Assembly (NCBI RefSeq): GCF_000413855.1
Contig: NZ_ATGG01000009.1
Coordinates: 62,001 to 126,000, forward strand
Direction: 5' to 3'
DNA: 64,000 nt
Origin: Acinetobacter gyllenbergii CIP 110306 = MTCC 11365
GTDB lineage: Bacteria; Pseudomonadota; Gammaproteobacteria; Pseudomonadales; Moraxellaceae
Both the position numbers and the translations under genes were made by a program. The notes under the pieces are model-generated. The model ran no database searches. It saw nothing but the letters and a program-made list of their open reading frames with translations, and was not told where the DNA came from. Shown piece by piece: positions 26,930-35,520 of the stretch. Each line of letters begins with the position of its first letter. Position 1 is the first letter of the stretch.

Positions 26930-27829
26930 CTAATTTAAATCTTGCAAGCGCTGTATAAGCCATGCCAAGAAAGTTTGAATGGCTTGCTCTTGTAAACGCC
27001 CTTGCTTGGTCACTGCATAAATTTCGCCATATCCTGAAATTGCAGGTCCAACAGCGACCAGCTGCTCATTTTTGATCGCAGTATTCTCAATTGGATACAA
27101 AGCGAGTGCCACACCAAGGTTGTTTGCAGCATCAATCGCAGCGGGGTAATCATCAACATAGATCGATTCATTTTTATCGGGTAAGGACAATCCTAAATAG
27201 TCAAACACCAATGTCCATGCTTCTGGTCTGGATGTCATATGAATTAAAGGGGCTTGAGTTAAGCGTTCAGGATGTGATTTTAAGTTGAGCTGAGAAGCAA
27301 TTTTTGGCGCACATACAGGCTGAATATCGAGATCCACTAATTTTTGATGCTCACAACCAGACCATGGTGGCTGGCCAAAACGTATAGCAACATCTGCTGT
27401 ATTATGTTGCAAGTCTATATATTTTAATGAAACATCAAACCTAAGCTCAATCTCAGGCCAAGCTTGTTGAAATGTGCGTAAATGAGGAAAAATAACCCGA
27501 CTCGCCACGGGTGGCATACAGCTAATTTTCAGCACTGTACTGTTATATCTCTGCATGAGCTGAACTGTATGATCTTGAATCAACGATAATTGCGGCTGAA
27601 TTTTTTGCCAGTACCATTGTCCTGCTTCAGTCAGCTTGAGTGACTGATGTTGGCGCTCGAACAACAAAATACTCAGATTGGCTTCAAGATTCTTAATTTG
27701 CTGGCTAACGGCTGAAGGAGTGACACATAATACTTCAGCAGCTTTTTTAAAACTTTTATACTCAGCAGCAATATTAAAAACCCATAAAGCATTAAATGAG
27801 TCAAATTTTTGATGTTGCACAGAAATCAC
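26930..27829 (-). CDS. LysR-family transcriptional regulator
   Basis: 299 residues. The N-terminal winged HTH reads FNIAAEYKSFKKAAEVLCVT then PSAVSQQIKNLE, classic for LysR. The C-terminal periplasmic-binding-like effector domain (about 95-295) includes ISCMPPVASRVIFPHL and VADVAIRFG-type residues; the type is GcvA-like. It lies upstream of and on the same strand as the GMC/GST cluster with an 83 bp gap, so it may regulate that cluster. Confidence 0.9.
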   Translation of the reverse strand: MISVQHQKFDSFNALWVFNIAAEYKSFKKAAEVLCVTPSAVSQQIKNLEANLSILLFERQHQSLKLTEAGQWYWQKIQPQLSLIQDHTVQLMQRYNSTVLKISCMPPVASRVIFPHLRTFQQAWPEIELRFDVSLKYIDLQHNTADVAIRFGQPPWSGCEHQKLVDLDIQPVCAPKIASQLNLKSHPERLTQAPLIHMTSRPEAWTLVFDYLGLSLPDKNESIYVDDYPAAIDAANNLGVALALYPIENTAIKNEQLVAVGPAISGYGEIYAVTKQGRLQEQAIQTFLAWLIQRLQDLN

Positions 27830-28734
27830 ACTTATCCTGTTTTGATTTAGTTACACAGAAATACTAAGTCTTTATTCACTCCTAATTTATTGATCTATAA
27901 GATAATAGTTTTTTGTTAACACAGTCTCTAGCCGAGTAATGGTACAGTAATGTTTTGTATATACATCATTTTCAACTATTTATATTTTAACAGATAAGCT
28001 TGTTATTTGATCATCTTAAATACAAGTTAAAAGTTGCGAATCAAATTTGATTATATTGCAAAACTTTGCCCAATCTTTCATTAATCCTTTACGTTTTTCA
28101 AGATATGCCCCACGCAAATAAGCAGCTTCAACCTCATCTAGTAGCTTATGTACTAATACATGCTCACAAACTTCACGTGGATATCCAGTCTTATCAACTG
28201 ACTAGTCATGAAAAGTAGAGCGAAAACCATGTGTTGTAATTACTCGGTTTTGTTTAGGATCGATATAGCCTAAGCTATTTTCCTTCAATTTCTGTTGATG
28301 CATGAGCTTAATCAAAGCAGTTATTTACATATCAGAAAGCATGCTATCACTACGAGGTTCAGTGGAAATGTAACCTTATGATTGTGTATCAGACTGAAAA
28401 GATTTCAATAATTCACTGGTTGGCTCTCAAAGTGAAACCAGATTTTCTTTCTATATGTTTGTATTTTAATATATTAATTTCGTTTTAATATTGGTTGAGA
28501 CGCAGTATATTAGTCTTAATTTCTATCTTATTGTGGTAATAGGAGTTCGAAAGACAGACTTTCTATAAAGCAGGAATCGAATTCTAAGATGTGTAAATAT
28601 ATGGGATTTAGTGCTGAAACAAAGAAAATGTGATGTAGTAAAAATAGTAGTAAAAAATTATATTTAAAATATTTAATTTTTTACTATCAATAATTTATAT
28701 TTTTAATTCGACTGTCACCGCTTCCGCCAAATAC
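27830..28734. other. Long intergenic region with decayed integrase
   Basis: About 900 AT-rich bases. The only recognisable content is the integrase fossil at 28016-28380. At about 28706-28730 is TTCGACTGTCACCGCTTCCG followed by CCA, which vaguely resembles a tRNA 3' end and could be a worn attachment site, but the T-loop consensus is not kept. Confidence 0.4.
28016..28380 (-). pseudogene. Tyrosine recombinase (prophage-type integrase) C-terminal remnant
   Basis: One reverse-strand frame reads RSDSMLSDM, stop, ITALIKLMHQQKLKENSLGY ... VITTHGFRSTFHD, stop, SVDKTGYPREVCEHVLVHKL, LDEVEAAYLRGAYLEKRKGL, MKDWAKFCN. HGFR and the AAYLRG tyrosine region are the catalytic motifs of integrases related to DUF4102 proteins. 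Two in-frame stops and the missing N-terminus show it is dead. It differs in sequence from the remnant at 3.4-3.6 kb, so a second integration event is implied. Confidence 0.8.
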
Positions 28735-28772
28735 GAAAAAGCCCTTATGAAAATAAGGGCTTTTTTATTTCT
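28735..28772 (-). terminator. Terminator of the LysE exporter gene
   Basis: AAAAAGCCCTTAT, a short loop, ATAAGGGCTTTTTT. The symmetric stem with T-runs on both strands lies just past the stop of the leftward LysE gene. Confidence 0.85.
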
Positions 28773-28778
28773 CTGTAT

Positions 28779-29390
28779 TTAGATTAACAGCTTCGTTGCA
28801 ATTGCCCACATCATAAGTCCAACGACAACATCTAGAATTCTCCAAGAACTGGCTTTTTTAAACCAAGGCAATAAAACTCTTGCGCCATAGCCTAAAGTGA
28901 AAAAGAAGATCCATGAAGAAAGTATGGTTCCAGCCGCAAACCAGTACAGGTGATCGGCAAACTGAACTGAAATCGAACCAACCAGAATCACGGTGTCTAA
29001 ATAGACATGTGGATTCAGCCATGTAAAGGCCAGACACATGCCAATGATTTTAAGGAGGGAATCTTTCTCAATCTGACTAGGATTCAGTGCTGAGCTATTA
29101 TTGATGGCTGAGTAAAAGTTTCTGAGACCATATAAAAATAAAAAAGCAGCACCGAAGTATTTGGCAATGGTCACAATCAAAGGAAAGTCGATCACGATTT
29201 TTGAAAAGCCCATCACCCCTAGATAAATTAGGATAGAATCTGAAAGTGCACAGATTAAACACACCCAAAATACATGCTGCTGTTTTAAGCCTTGTTTGAG
29301 GACAAATGCATTCTGTGCACCAATGGCTAAAATTAAAGAAAAGCCAATACCGAGCCCATAGAAAAATGCAGTCATATTTTGGTTCCTCAA
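28779..29390 (-). CDS. LysE/ArgO-family amino acid exporter
   Basis: 203 residues, about six membrane helices. The N-terminal LGIGFSLILAIGAQNAFVLK and central MCLAFTWLNPHVYLDTVIL are hallmarks of LysE/ArgO, exporters of lysine or arginine. It is transcribed leftward. Its upstream region (29541-29584) shares a conserved block with the region before the LysR gene at 31175. A decayed copy of part of this gene lies beside that LysR gene. The substrate is not shown. Confidence 0.9.
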   Translation of the reverse strand: MRNQNMTAFFYGLGIGFSLILAIGAQNAFVLKQGLKQQHVFWVCLICALSDSILIYLGVMGFSKIVIDFPLIVTIAKYFGAAFLFLYGLRNFYSAINNSSALNPSQIEKDSLLKIIGMCLAFTWLNPHVYLDTVILVGSISVQFADHLYWFAAGTILSSWIFFFTLGYGARVLLPWFKKASSWRILDVVVGLMMWAIATKLLI

Positions 29391-29763
29391 TCGTATTGGG
29401 TGGTCTGTGATGGCTTTGGATGGAAAAGAACGTGCAAATGCTTAGGCAAAGACAGTCCGTCTAACGCTTAGCTCAAGAGTTAGATGCTTTTTCCGTTAAA
29501 AATTTACTGTTTGCTATTATCTTTTTATATTTATAAAAGTCAGTAAAATTAAGATTGTTTTGGTTTGGCTAAATTTTTTTAAGGTTTGAGGATGGGAGTG
29601 CAACAAAGCAGCTTAGCTATTGTTGTCCGAATTACCCCCCTTATTCTTCAATTATTGCCCTTATTTTAAGAATCGTTTTAGATCAAAATTAAAAACAATC
29701 GACACAGGAAGTGTTCGAGGAAATATCCAGACAAATATTTAAAAATAATGCAGTGAGTCAGGC
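29391..29763. other. Intergenic region between LysE and MFS genes
   Basis: 373 bases. A block at 29541-29584 (AGTAAAATTAAGATT... then GGCTAAATTTTTTTAAGG) nearly repeats 31125-31168 before the LysR gene. At 29598-29609 the 12 bases GTGCAACAAAGC equal the outer end of the IS right repeat at 12374-12385. No gene is seen. Confidence 0.55.
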
Positions 29764-30927
29764 ATGGATCTCAATCATCATATTCAAAATGTAAATAACC
29801 GAACGCTCAGTAAAACAAGGACAGTGATTGCGCTCGGTTTTGCCACACAAGGTCTGGGTTATGCAACTGTGATGACCGCACTCCCTACAATAAAAGGCCG
29901 TTTCAGACTTTCTGATGATCAGTTATCACTGATTATTCTTGGTGTATGTATTGCAGCGGCGGTTGGTTCAATTTTAGCTGATCGTATCGCGCGCAGACTT
30001 GGTTCACGACTTGCCGTGGTGATAGGTTTTATTTTTGAAGCCATCGGAATCGCAATTGCTGCATTTAGTCCAAATGTGATTGTGATGATTGCGAGTTTTT
30101 TGCTTTATGGACTTGGGTTAGGTTGCTTAGACGCAGCACTGAATATGCAAGCGGTTATGATGGAACAACGGCTTGGTAAAAGTATCTTTGGTGGCTTCTT
30201 TGCTTGTTACACTGCGGCTGCATTTTTCGGTGCATTAATGATGTCAGCCACGGTTTCAACTGCACTTGGGGCAACGACAGCATTATGTATTGCGGTGGTG
30301 ATTGCATTCGTCACCTCACAACTTTCTAGAAACTGGTTATTTCAGCAAAAACAATCCTCAGAAATACATCCACAAGAGAAACCAGCGATTCCATATCAAC
30401 ACCTTCTCATTTTTGGCGTGATTATTCTGATTGTGTTCACTGTCGATTCTGCAATCAGTACATGGAGTTCCATTTATCTCAAAGACGTTTTAGCAAGTTC
30501 AGCAACAATTGCTCCTTTAGGTTATGCGGCCTATCAAATAGGAATTTTACTCACGCGCTTAAGTATTGATTATTTATTGCAATTTAAAACAGCGACATGG
30601 GTTGCTTTGGTCACGCTCCTGATTGGAGCATTCGGATGCATATTATCTGGAATAAGTCATTCATTAGTCACGGTTATTGTTGGTTTTGCATTGGCTGGTG
30701 TCGCTGTAGGTGCATTGGTTCCACTGACTTATTCTGCTGTAGGTCGTTTAGATGAAAGTCGACGAGATGAAATTATTGCGCGTGTTAATATTTTTAATTA
30801 TGGAGGGGCAGTAGCTGGAGCCGTCATCGTTGGCTTGTTAGCAACGCCTTTTGGCTATGCGCCGTCCTTTATCGGCTTGGCATTTGCTTTACTTAGTATT
30901 ATTTATTTGAGAAAAAGACTGGCTTGA
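29764..30927 (+). CDS. Major facilitator superfamily transporter
   Basis: 387 residues, about 12 hydrophobic helices. The loop 2-3 motif appears as ADRIARRLGSRLAVVIGF, typical of MFS. It begins after a short soluble N-terminus (TLSKTRTVIALGFATQGLGY). The family covers drug and metabolite efflux or uptake; I cannot assign a substrate. It lies between the intact LysE gene and a decayed LysE copy, as if inserted between a LysR regulator and its divergent exporter. Confidence 0.85.
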   Translation: MDLNHHIQNVNNRTLSKTRTVIALGFATQGLGYATVMTALPTIKGRFRLSDDQLSLIILGVCIAAAVGSILADRIARRLGSRLAVVIGFIFEAIGIAIAAFSPNVIVMIASFLLYGLGLGCLDAALNMQAVMMEQRLGKSIFGGFFACYTAAAFFGALMMSATVSTALGATTALCIAVVIAFVTSQLSRNWLFQQKQSSEIHPQEKPAIPYQHLLIFGVIILIVFTVDSAISTWSSIYLKDVLASSATIAPLGYAAYQIGILLTRLSIDYLLQFKTATWVALVTLLIGAFGCILSGISHSLVTVIVGFALAGVAVGALVPLTYSAVGRLDESRRDEIIARVNIFNYGGAVAGAVIVGLLATPFGYAPSFIGLAFALLSIIYLRKRLA

Positions 30928-30952
30928 TCTACCTCAATCAGGACAGAGGCAT

Positions 30953-31034
30953 TTTGCGTTAGTCGTGATCAGGGGGAAATTAATAACGATCTTGGAAAGC
31001 CCCGTGACGCCAAGACAAATCAGAATCCTACTTG
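30953..31034 (-). pseudogene. LysE-family exporter fragment
   Basis: The reverse strand encodes SSRILICLGVTGLSKIVINF PLITT, which aligns with SDSILIYLGVMGFSKIVIDF PLIVT inside the intact LysE gene (29180-29250). About 25 codons survive. The flanks do not continue the alignment, so it is a scrap of a divergent second copy, in the correct orientation to have been the divergent partner of the LysR gene at 31175. Confidence 0.7.
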
Positions 31035-31174
31035 AAAGTAGGTAGATCCATTGCCTAAAAGAATGAGAACTTTTCAGAGAGAAAAGTTACGGGGTTTAGC
31101 ATCATCTTTTTTTCTTTTAAAAATTCAGTAGAATTAAGATTAATTGGATTTAGCTAAATTTTTTTAAAGTCGTT

Positions 31175-32062
31175 ATGCTGGACAATAAACAATGTGAGGC
31201 CTTTTTTGCAGTTGCTGAAAATGGAAGTTTTGAACAAGCGGGGTTGAAGTTGTGCATTACTGCATCTGCGGTGACTTTAAGAGTTCAGGCACTGGAAAAA
31301 GAACTGGGACAGTTGTTATTGATTCGTGGTCGCCCTTGTGTCTTGACGCAAGCAGGTCAGCAAATGTTTGAGCATTTACAGCACATCAGGCGTTTAGAGC
31401 AAAACCTGTTGCATGGTTTGACGGGTGCAGGAGAGTCACACTTTTTTAAAACCGTGATTGGTTCTAATGAGGACTCCTTGGCAACCTGGTTACTTCCTGC
31501 ATTAAAGGAAGTGTTACTCAAAGAAAAGATCGTGATTGAGCTGAGAACAGATGACCAGTCGCATACTTATTCATTATTAGAAAAGGGCACAGTCAGTGCT
31601 TGTATTTCGATTGAAGATCAGCCGATGCGAGGCTGTCATGCTGAATATTTAGGACTGATGCGTTATCGCATGATGGCAACTGAGCAATTTAAAAAGAAAT
31701 GGTTTGCAGAGGGAATTCATCGAGAAACATTACGTGCTGCACCCGCAATTATTTTTAATGAAAAAGACCGTATGCATTTCGATCTTCTCGAAAAAAACTA
31801 TGGATTGATGAAAGGTACTTATCCTTGTCATTTAATTCCATCATCAGAGTCTTTTGTGACCGCCATTAAATTGGGATTAGGCTATGGCATGGTGCCTGAG
31901 CTACAACTGAATATTGAAAATAAAGCAGAAGTATTGGTTGGGTTATTGCCTGATATTAGTGTTGATATTCCACTGTATTGGCATCATTGGGATCAACAAT
32001 CAAAGCCATTACAGCTTTTGACTGAGCATATTGTAAATCATGCTCGATTAATTTTGGCGTAA
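31175..32062 (+). CDS. LysR-family regulator, ArgP/LysG-like
   Basis: 295 residues. MLDNKQCEAFFAVAENGSFE ... QAGLKLCITASAVTLRVQAL is the HTH. The effector domain (about 90-290) includes GSNEDSLATWLLPAL, very like ArgP/LysG, which control divergent LysE/ArgO exporters in response to basic amino acids. The upstream block at 31125-31168 matches that before the LysE gene at 29.4 kb, supporting a shared operator. An MFS gene now separates it from that exporter. Confidence 0.88.
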   Translation: MLDNKQCEAFFAVAENGSFEQAGLKLCITASAVTLRVQALEKELGQLLLIRGRPCVLTQAGQQMFEHLQHIRRLEQNLLHGLTGAGESHFFKTVIGSNEDSLATWLLPALKEVLLKEKIVIELRTDDQSHTYSLLEKGTVSACISIEDQPMRGCHAEYLGLMRYRMMATEQFKKKWFAEGIHRETLRAAPAIIFNEKDRMHFDLLEKNYGLMKGTYPCHLIPSSESFVTAIKLGLGYGMVPELQLNIENKAEVLVGLLPDISVDIPLYWHHWDQQSKPLQLLTEHIVNHARLILA

Positions 32063-32174
32063 GTAAGCCACAGTATAAATAAAACTCGTAACCAAGCTTC
32101 TAAATTGTTTGCTTATAATCATGTCGTATAAGTACTGATTTAGAAGCTTGATTCAAATTCGATATTTTAAATCA

Positions 32175-32519
32175 TTAAAATATTCTAGAGCTTTGGATAT
32201 ATTGGGTAGAGACATTATTAAGGGCGGTTAATATGTGCATTGCATCTTGGGTTATTAACGCTTGGTTGAGCTCATTCATATAAGCTAAAAGCTGAGCTTT
32301 TACTTTGTTGGAAAAGTCTGGTGTAACAGGTTGATCTTCATAAAGTAAGACATAGTTTTTTGCAAAACCATAAATCAGCAATAAAGCACTGTGTTCTAGC
32401 GGCTGCTCTGCAGCAACAATCGCTTGTTCACATTGATTTTTTAATTGTTTGTAGGCATCCGTTCCATTCGGAAGAGTCTGGAAAGTTTCAAATATAGATT
32501 GGAAAGTCATTTGAATCAC
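32175..32519 (-). CDS. Uncharacterised small helical protein
   Basis: 114 residues, not recognised. The sequence (FQSIFETFQTLPNGTDAYKQ ... EHSALLLIYGFAKNYVLLYE) is all-helical and soluble, without signal peptide. It is convergent with the LysR gene and stands alone. Codon use is like the backbone, so it is probably a lineage-specific chromosomal gene. Confidence 0.55.
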   Translation of the reverse strand: MIQMTFQSIFETFQTLPNGTDAYKQLKNQCEQAIVAAEQPLEHSALLLIYGFAKNYVLLYEDQPVTPDFSNKVKAQLLAYMNELNQALITQDAMHILTALNNVSTQYIQSSRIF

Positions 32520-32855
32520 TCGCTCAAAAAGAAAATCTACAGATGATCGAGCTGAAAATCAAGCCTTAATTTTTTATTTATTTTAACTCTATTCGTGTAT
32601 ACCTTTTATCCAAAGATTGGCATTCCGTTTTCTTAAAAATTATCGAATGTTGAGAGGGTTATGCTAATGAAAATATTAAATTGTAGTTGTCTTGATAAAA
32701 GCTAATTCAAAAAATGAAATTGAATATAAATCTTGGATTGGGATTTATTTAAACTGTTTTTACATTTCCGATACTTGTCATATACATGGAGTACAAATTA
32801 AAAAAAGTGCTGATATGTGAAAATGTTAAGAATTATTTGATTTTTATCGTTTTAG
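32520..32855. other. Intergenic region
   Basis: 336 AT-rich bases between two divergent genes. I see no RNA gene, repeat or supported open frame. Confidence 0.4.
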
Positions 32856-32858
32856 GTG

Positions 32859-33269
32859 ATGGTTGTGAAAAAGATTTTATTCCCCGTTATTTTTGCATTT
32901 GCTTTAGTGGGCTGTACCTCGATTACAACAATGTCGCCTGCTCAATTTAACCAGCTCACCACAACCCCGATTCCATTTGCTGGAAGTTGGACCGGTGAAG
33001 CGGGTGCTGCATCAGTCGCGTTAAGTCTGAACCGTCAAGGCAGTGGGTTGCTGTGTATGGATGACCGTAAGGAAGTTATGTCTTATCGGGTAAAGTTGGT
33101 CGATAACACCCTATACAGTGATAAAGGGGTCAAGTTTAAAGTCAAAGCGTTGAATAATAGTAAGGCCAACATTCACATGAGTCTATTGGGATTAGGGGTT
33201 AATCTTGATCTGAATAAAGATGATTCTTTAAAGAATGCCACAGTAGGTTGTAAGCAAGCCCTAAATTAA
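32859..33269 (+). CDS. Small lipoprotein, uncharacterised
   Basis: 136 residues from the ATG at 32859; the GTG at 32865 (MKKILFPV...) has better spacing from AGGTG and may be the true start. The lipobox FALVGC puts the lipidated Cys at about residue 20, giving an outer or inner membrane anchor. The rest (GSWTGEAGAASVALSLNRQG ... CMDD ... VGCKQ) is a small beta-rich domain with two cysteines that may pair. It appears to be an Acinetobacter-restricted family; no function is known to me. Confidence 0.75.
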   Translation: MVVKKILFPVIFAFALVGCTSITTMSPAQFNQLTTTPIPFAGSWTGEAGAASVALSLNRQGSGLLCMDDRKEVMSYRVKLVDNTLYSDKGVKFKVKALNNSKANIHMSLLGLGVNLDLNKDDSLKNATVGCKQALN

Positions 33270-33292
33270 TTTTGTATTGCTATTCTAAACCT

Positions 33293-33315
33293 TGCCTGTG
33301 ATTGCAGGCAGTTAA
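33293..33315 (+). terminator. Weak hairpin terminator after the lipoprotein gene
   Basis: GCCTGTGATTGCAGGC is a five-base stem followed after a few bases by a short T-run (AGTTAAGTTTTT). It is a modest candidate. Confidence 0.4.
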
Positions 33316-33341
33316 GTTTTTCGCAGATGAAAGAGACCATT

Positions 33342-33965
33342 ATGTTTTCTCCTTATATTCATGCGTTTGCATTATTTTTCTCATTGCTCAATCCCTTCCT
33401 GATGAGTGTTTATATGGTGGGGATGATCCGTAATACCGATGCAAAGGTATTTAGTAAAGCCTTGATACAGGGGAGTTTGATTGCCTTCGGGGTATTTATT
33501 CTATTTGCCTGGGGCGGTGAGAATATTTTTAGTCGCTATTTAAATGTTCGTTTCGAATCTTTTCAAATTTTTGGTGGCTTAATTTTCTTGGTGATTGGTT
33601 ACCGTTATGTATTCCAGGGTGCAGAAACGATCGGAGAAATGCGGGGTGCGCCTGAACATCTGGCGGGTACTATCGCGATGCCATTTATGATCGGTCCAGG
33701 CACAATTAGTGCGGCGGTGGTGACTGGGGTGAGTGTACCTTTTACAGGGGCAATGGCTGTTATTGCAATTACCTTGATTCTAACCTGTAGTATTTTGATC
33801 TTGATGAAGTTTGGTCATGATCATTTACGCTATAAACATGCAAAATATATCGATCGCTATTTTGATATTGTCGGACGTTTATCTGCTTTGCTGATTGGTA
33901 CGATTGCAATTGATATGATTGTAAATGGTATCGTTGGTCTGATCCGTTCAGCTAATTTGAGTTAA
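33342..33965 (+). CDS. MarC-family membrane protein
   Basis: 207 residues from the ATG at 33342 (an ATG at 33327 would add five). Six membrane helices. FALFFSLLNPFLMSVYMVGM, EIFGGLIFLVIGYRY-type text and AMPFMIGPGTISAAVV are the MarC/UPF0056 signatures. The family's transport role is unproven. It is a single-gene unit. Confidence 0.85.
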   Translation: MFSPYIHAFALFFSLLNPFLMSVYMVGMIRNTDAKVFSKALIQGSLIAFGVFILFAWGGENIFSRYLNVRFESFQIFGGLIFLVIGYRYVFQGAETIGEMRGAPEHLAGTIAMPFMIGPGTISAAVVTGVSVPFTGAMAVIAITLILTCSILILMKFGHDHLRYKHAKYIDRYFDIVGRLSALLIGTIAIDMIVNGIVGLIRSANLS

Positions 33966-34190
33966 TTACCTTCTAGCTTGATTTAATATATCTGATATTG
34001 AAGCTGTTTTTTCTTTCATTCATCTACCAGTTTGAAGAGCGTATTTGGATAAAAACAGTTTCATTGTCATTATTTTGAATTGAATGATAGAAAGAATATA
34101 AAAATAATTGATGATGTTTTATCATTTTGCGCATATTTTTACGCGCATGAATGAACGATAATAACAATGTTGCATTCTCAATGAGCTCTC

Positions 34191-34706
34191 ATGTATCAAT
34201 TAGATCAAGCAAACCAAGCACCTGATGACCAGTCTGAGTTGACGATGACGGTTTTAATGACACCTGATATGGCAAATTTTTCAGGTAATGTTCATGGTGG
34301 AACGATTCTCAAGTTGCTCGATCAAGTGGCTTATGCATGTGCCAGTCGATATTCAGGTAGCTATGTGGTAACCATGTCGGTTGATCGCGTCAATTTTAAA
34401 GAACCCATCTATGTCGGTGAATTGGTAACTTTCCTTGCCAGTGTCAATCATGTCGGCCGTACTTCAATGGAAATCGGCATTCGTGTTGAAGCGCAAAATA
34501 TTCAAAAGCGGACAATTCGACATACCAATACCTGTTATTTCACCATGGTTGCCGTAGATGAACAGCGTAAGCCAAAAGAAGTTCCACAGCTAAATTTGGA
34601 TACAGAATGGAAGCGTTGTCGTTTTGAAGCTGCTGAGCAGCGTAAGGCAATACGGTTGCAAGAAGTTCATCAACCTTCATGCAGTGTTTTTAAGAAAACC
34701 CCTTAG
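34191..34706 (+). CDS. Acyl-CoA thioesterase (hotdog fold, YciA/BACH-like)
   Basis: 171 residues. NFSGNVHGGTILKLLDQVAY is the hotdog catalytic helix with the conserved Asp. VTMSVDRVNFKEPIYVGELV continues the fold. It hydrolyses acyl-CoA thioesters in the cytoplasm. The length fits the family. A strong terminator follows. Confidence 0.88.
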   Translation: MYQLDQANQAPDDQSELTMTVLMTPDMANFSGNVHGGTILKLLDQVAYACASRYSGSYVVTMSVDRVNFKEPIYVGELVTFLASVNHVGRTSMEIGIRVEAQNIQKRTIRHTNTCYFTMVAVDEQRKPKEVPQLNLDTEWKRCRFEAAEQRKAIRLQEVHQPSCSVFKKTP

Positions 34707-34734
34707 TACTCAGTTTTTAATAGAGTGCTGATGC

Positions 34735-34773
34735 AAAAAAGATCGAACCGCAGCATGGTTCGATCTTTTTTTT
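34735..34773 (+). terminator. Terminator after the thioesterase gene
   Basis: AAAGATCGAACC, loop GCAGCAT, GGTTCGATCTTT then T-run. A clear intrinsic terminator. Confidence 0.88.
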
Positions 34774-34846
34774 ACATTGGTAATGAAGTAAGGGTTAAAT
34801 CATTACCAATGTGAGTCTAAGGAACTGGAGGAACCTTGAGATCTAA

Positions 34847-35041
34847 TTAGTTTGTTGGTGCAGGTGTAGATGCAGGTGCTTCAGCTGCTGCTACATCAGT
34901 TGCAGCTTGACCTTGAGTTTCAGGTTGTTCTTGAGTAGAAACAACGACTTTTTCTTCAGTTTGAGCTTCTACTGGTGCTGCAAATGTAGACGCTGCTGCA
35001 AGAGTAAGTGTAGTTGCAAGAACAGTTTTAATCAGTTTCAT
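34847..35041 (-). CDS. Small secreted Ala/Glu/Pro-rich protein
   Basis: 64 residues from the ATG at 35041 (AAGGATG upstream). The signal peptide MKLIKTVLATTLTLAAASTF|A is clear. The mature part (APVEAQTEEKVVVSTQEQPE ... APASTPAPTN) is low-complexity and acidic, hence disordered in the periplasm. No family or function is recognised. Confidence 0.7.
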   Translation of the reverse strand: MKLIKTVLATTLTLAAASTFAAPVEAQTEEKVVVSTQEQPETQGQAATDVAAAEAPASTPAPTN

Positions 35042-35074
35042 GTTTGGCATCCTTATTTCATTTAAAAATAACAA

Positions 35075-35520
35075 CCTTCATGGGATGATTCGGTTAATCC
35101 AAATCTCTCAATTTCGGCATGAGGTTCATGCTATGTGCCAAACCCATTTGCGGCAATATTCTTAACAATCTATTACGACTATCTTAACAATATGAAATAT
35201 TGCGTGCTGTTTTGTAGCTGCTATGTAAAACAGGATGGAGAAATTAAGGATGAAAATGTATGTAAATATGTTTTTGTGATTAAAAAATAATCGCTAATTT
35301 TACGTGTTTTAAACATTAAGTTTGGTTTTCTAAAAAATGCTTAATTGAATAAACCATTTATATTGAATATTTAAATAAGATTTTTAGATTTTAATTGTGA
35401 TTTATATCACTTTATTTTTGATTGATGGGGTGTGTATCTAATTATGGGTAAAACCATTCTTTATTTTATTTCATCAATTTTTCGCTTTAGAATGAAATAA
35501 ATTTTTAATGCGAGTCTATC
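35075..35520. other. Divergent intergenic region
   Basis: 446 bases between the small secreted protein gene and the CobW gene. The only pattern noted is the CRP/Vfr-like palindrome at 35396-35411. No zinc-uptake regulator box was recognised. Confidence 0.4.
35396..35411. promoter_or_regulatory. CRP/Vfr-like palindrome
   Basis: TGTGATTTATATCACT fits TGTGA-N6-TCACA with one mismatch, 110 bases before the CobW gene start. This is a pattern match only. Confidence 0.35.

Noticed and set aside
28706-28730. tRNA gene 3' end
   Set aside because: Only about 25 bases resemble a T-arm and acceptor; the conserved T-loop C is missing and no 5' part can pair with it.
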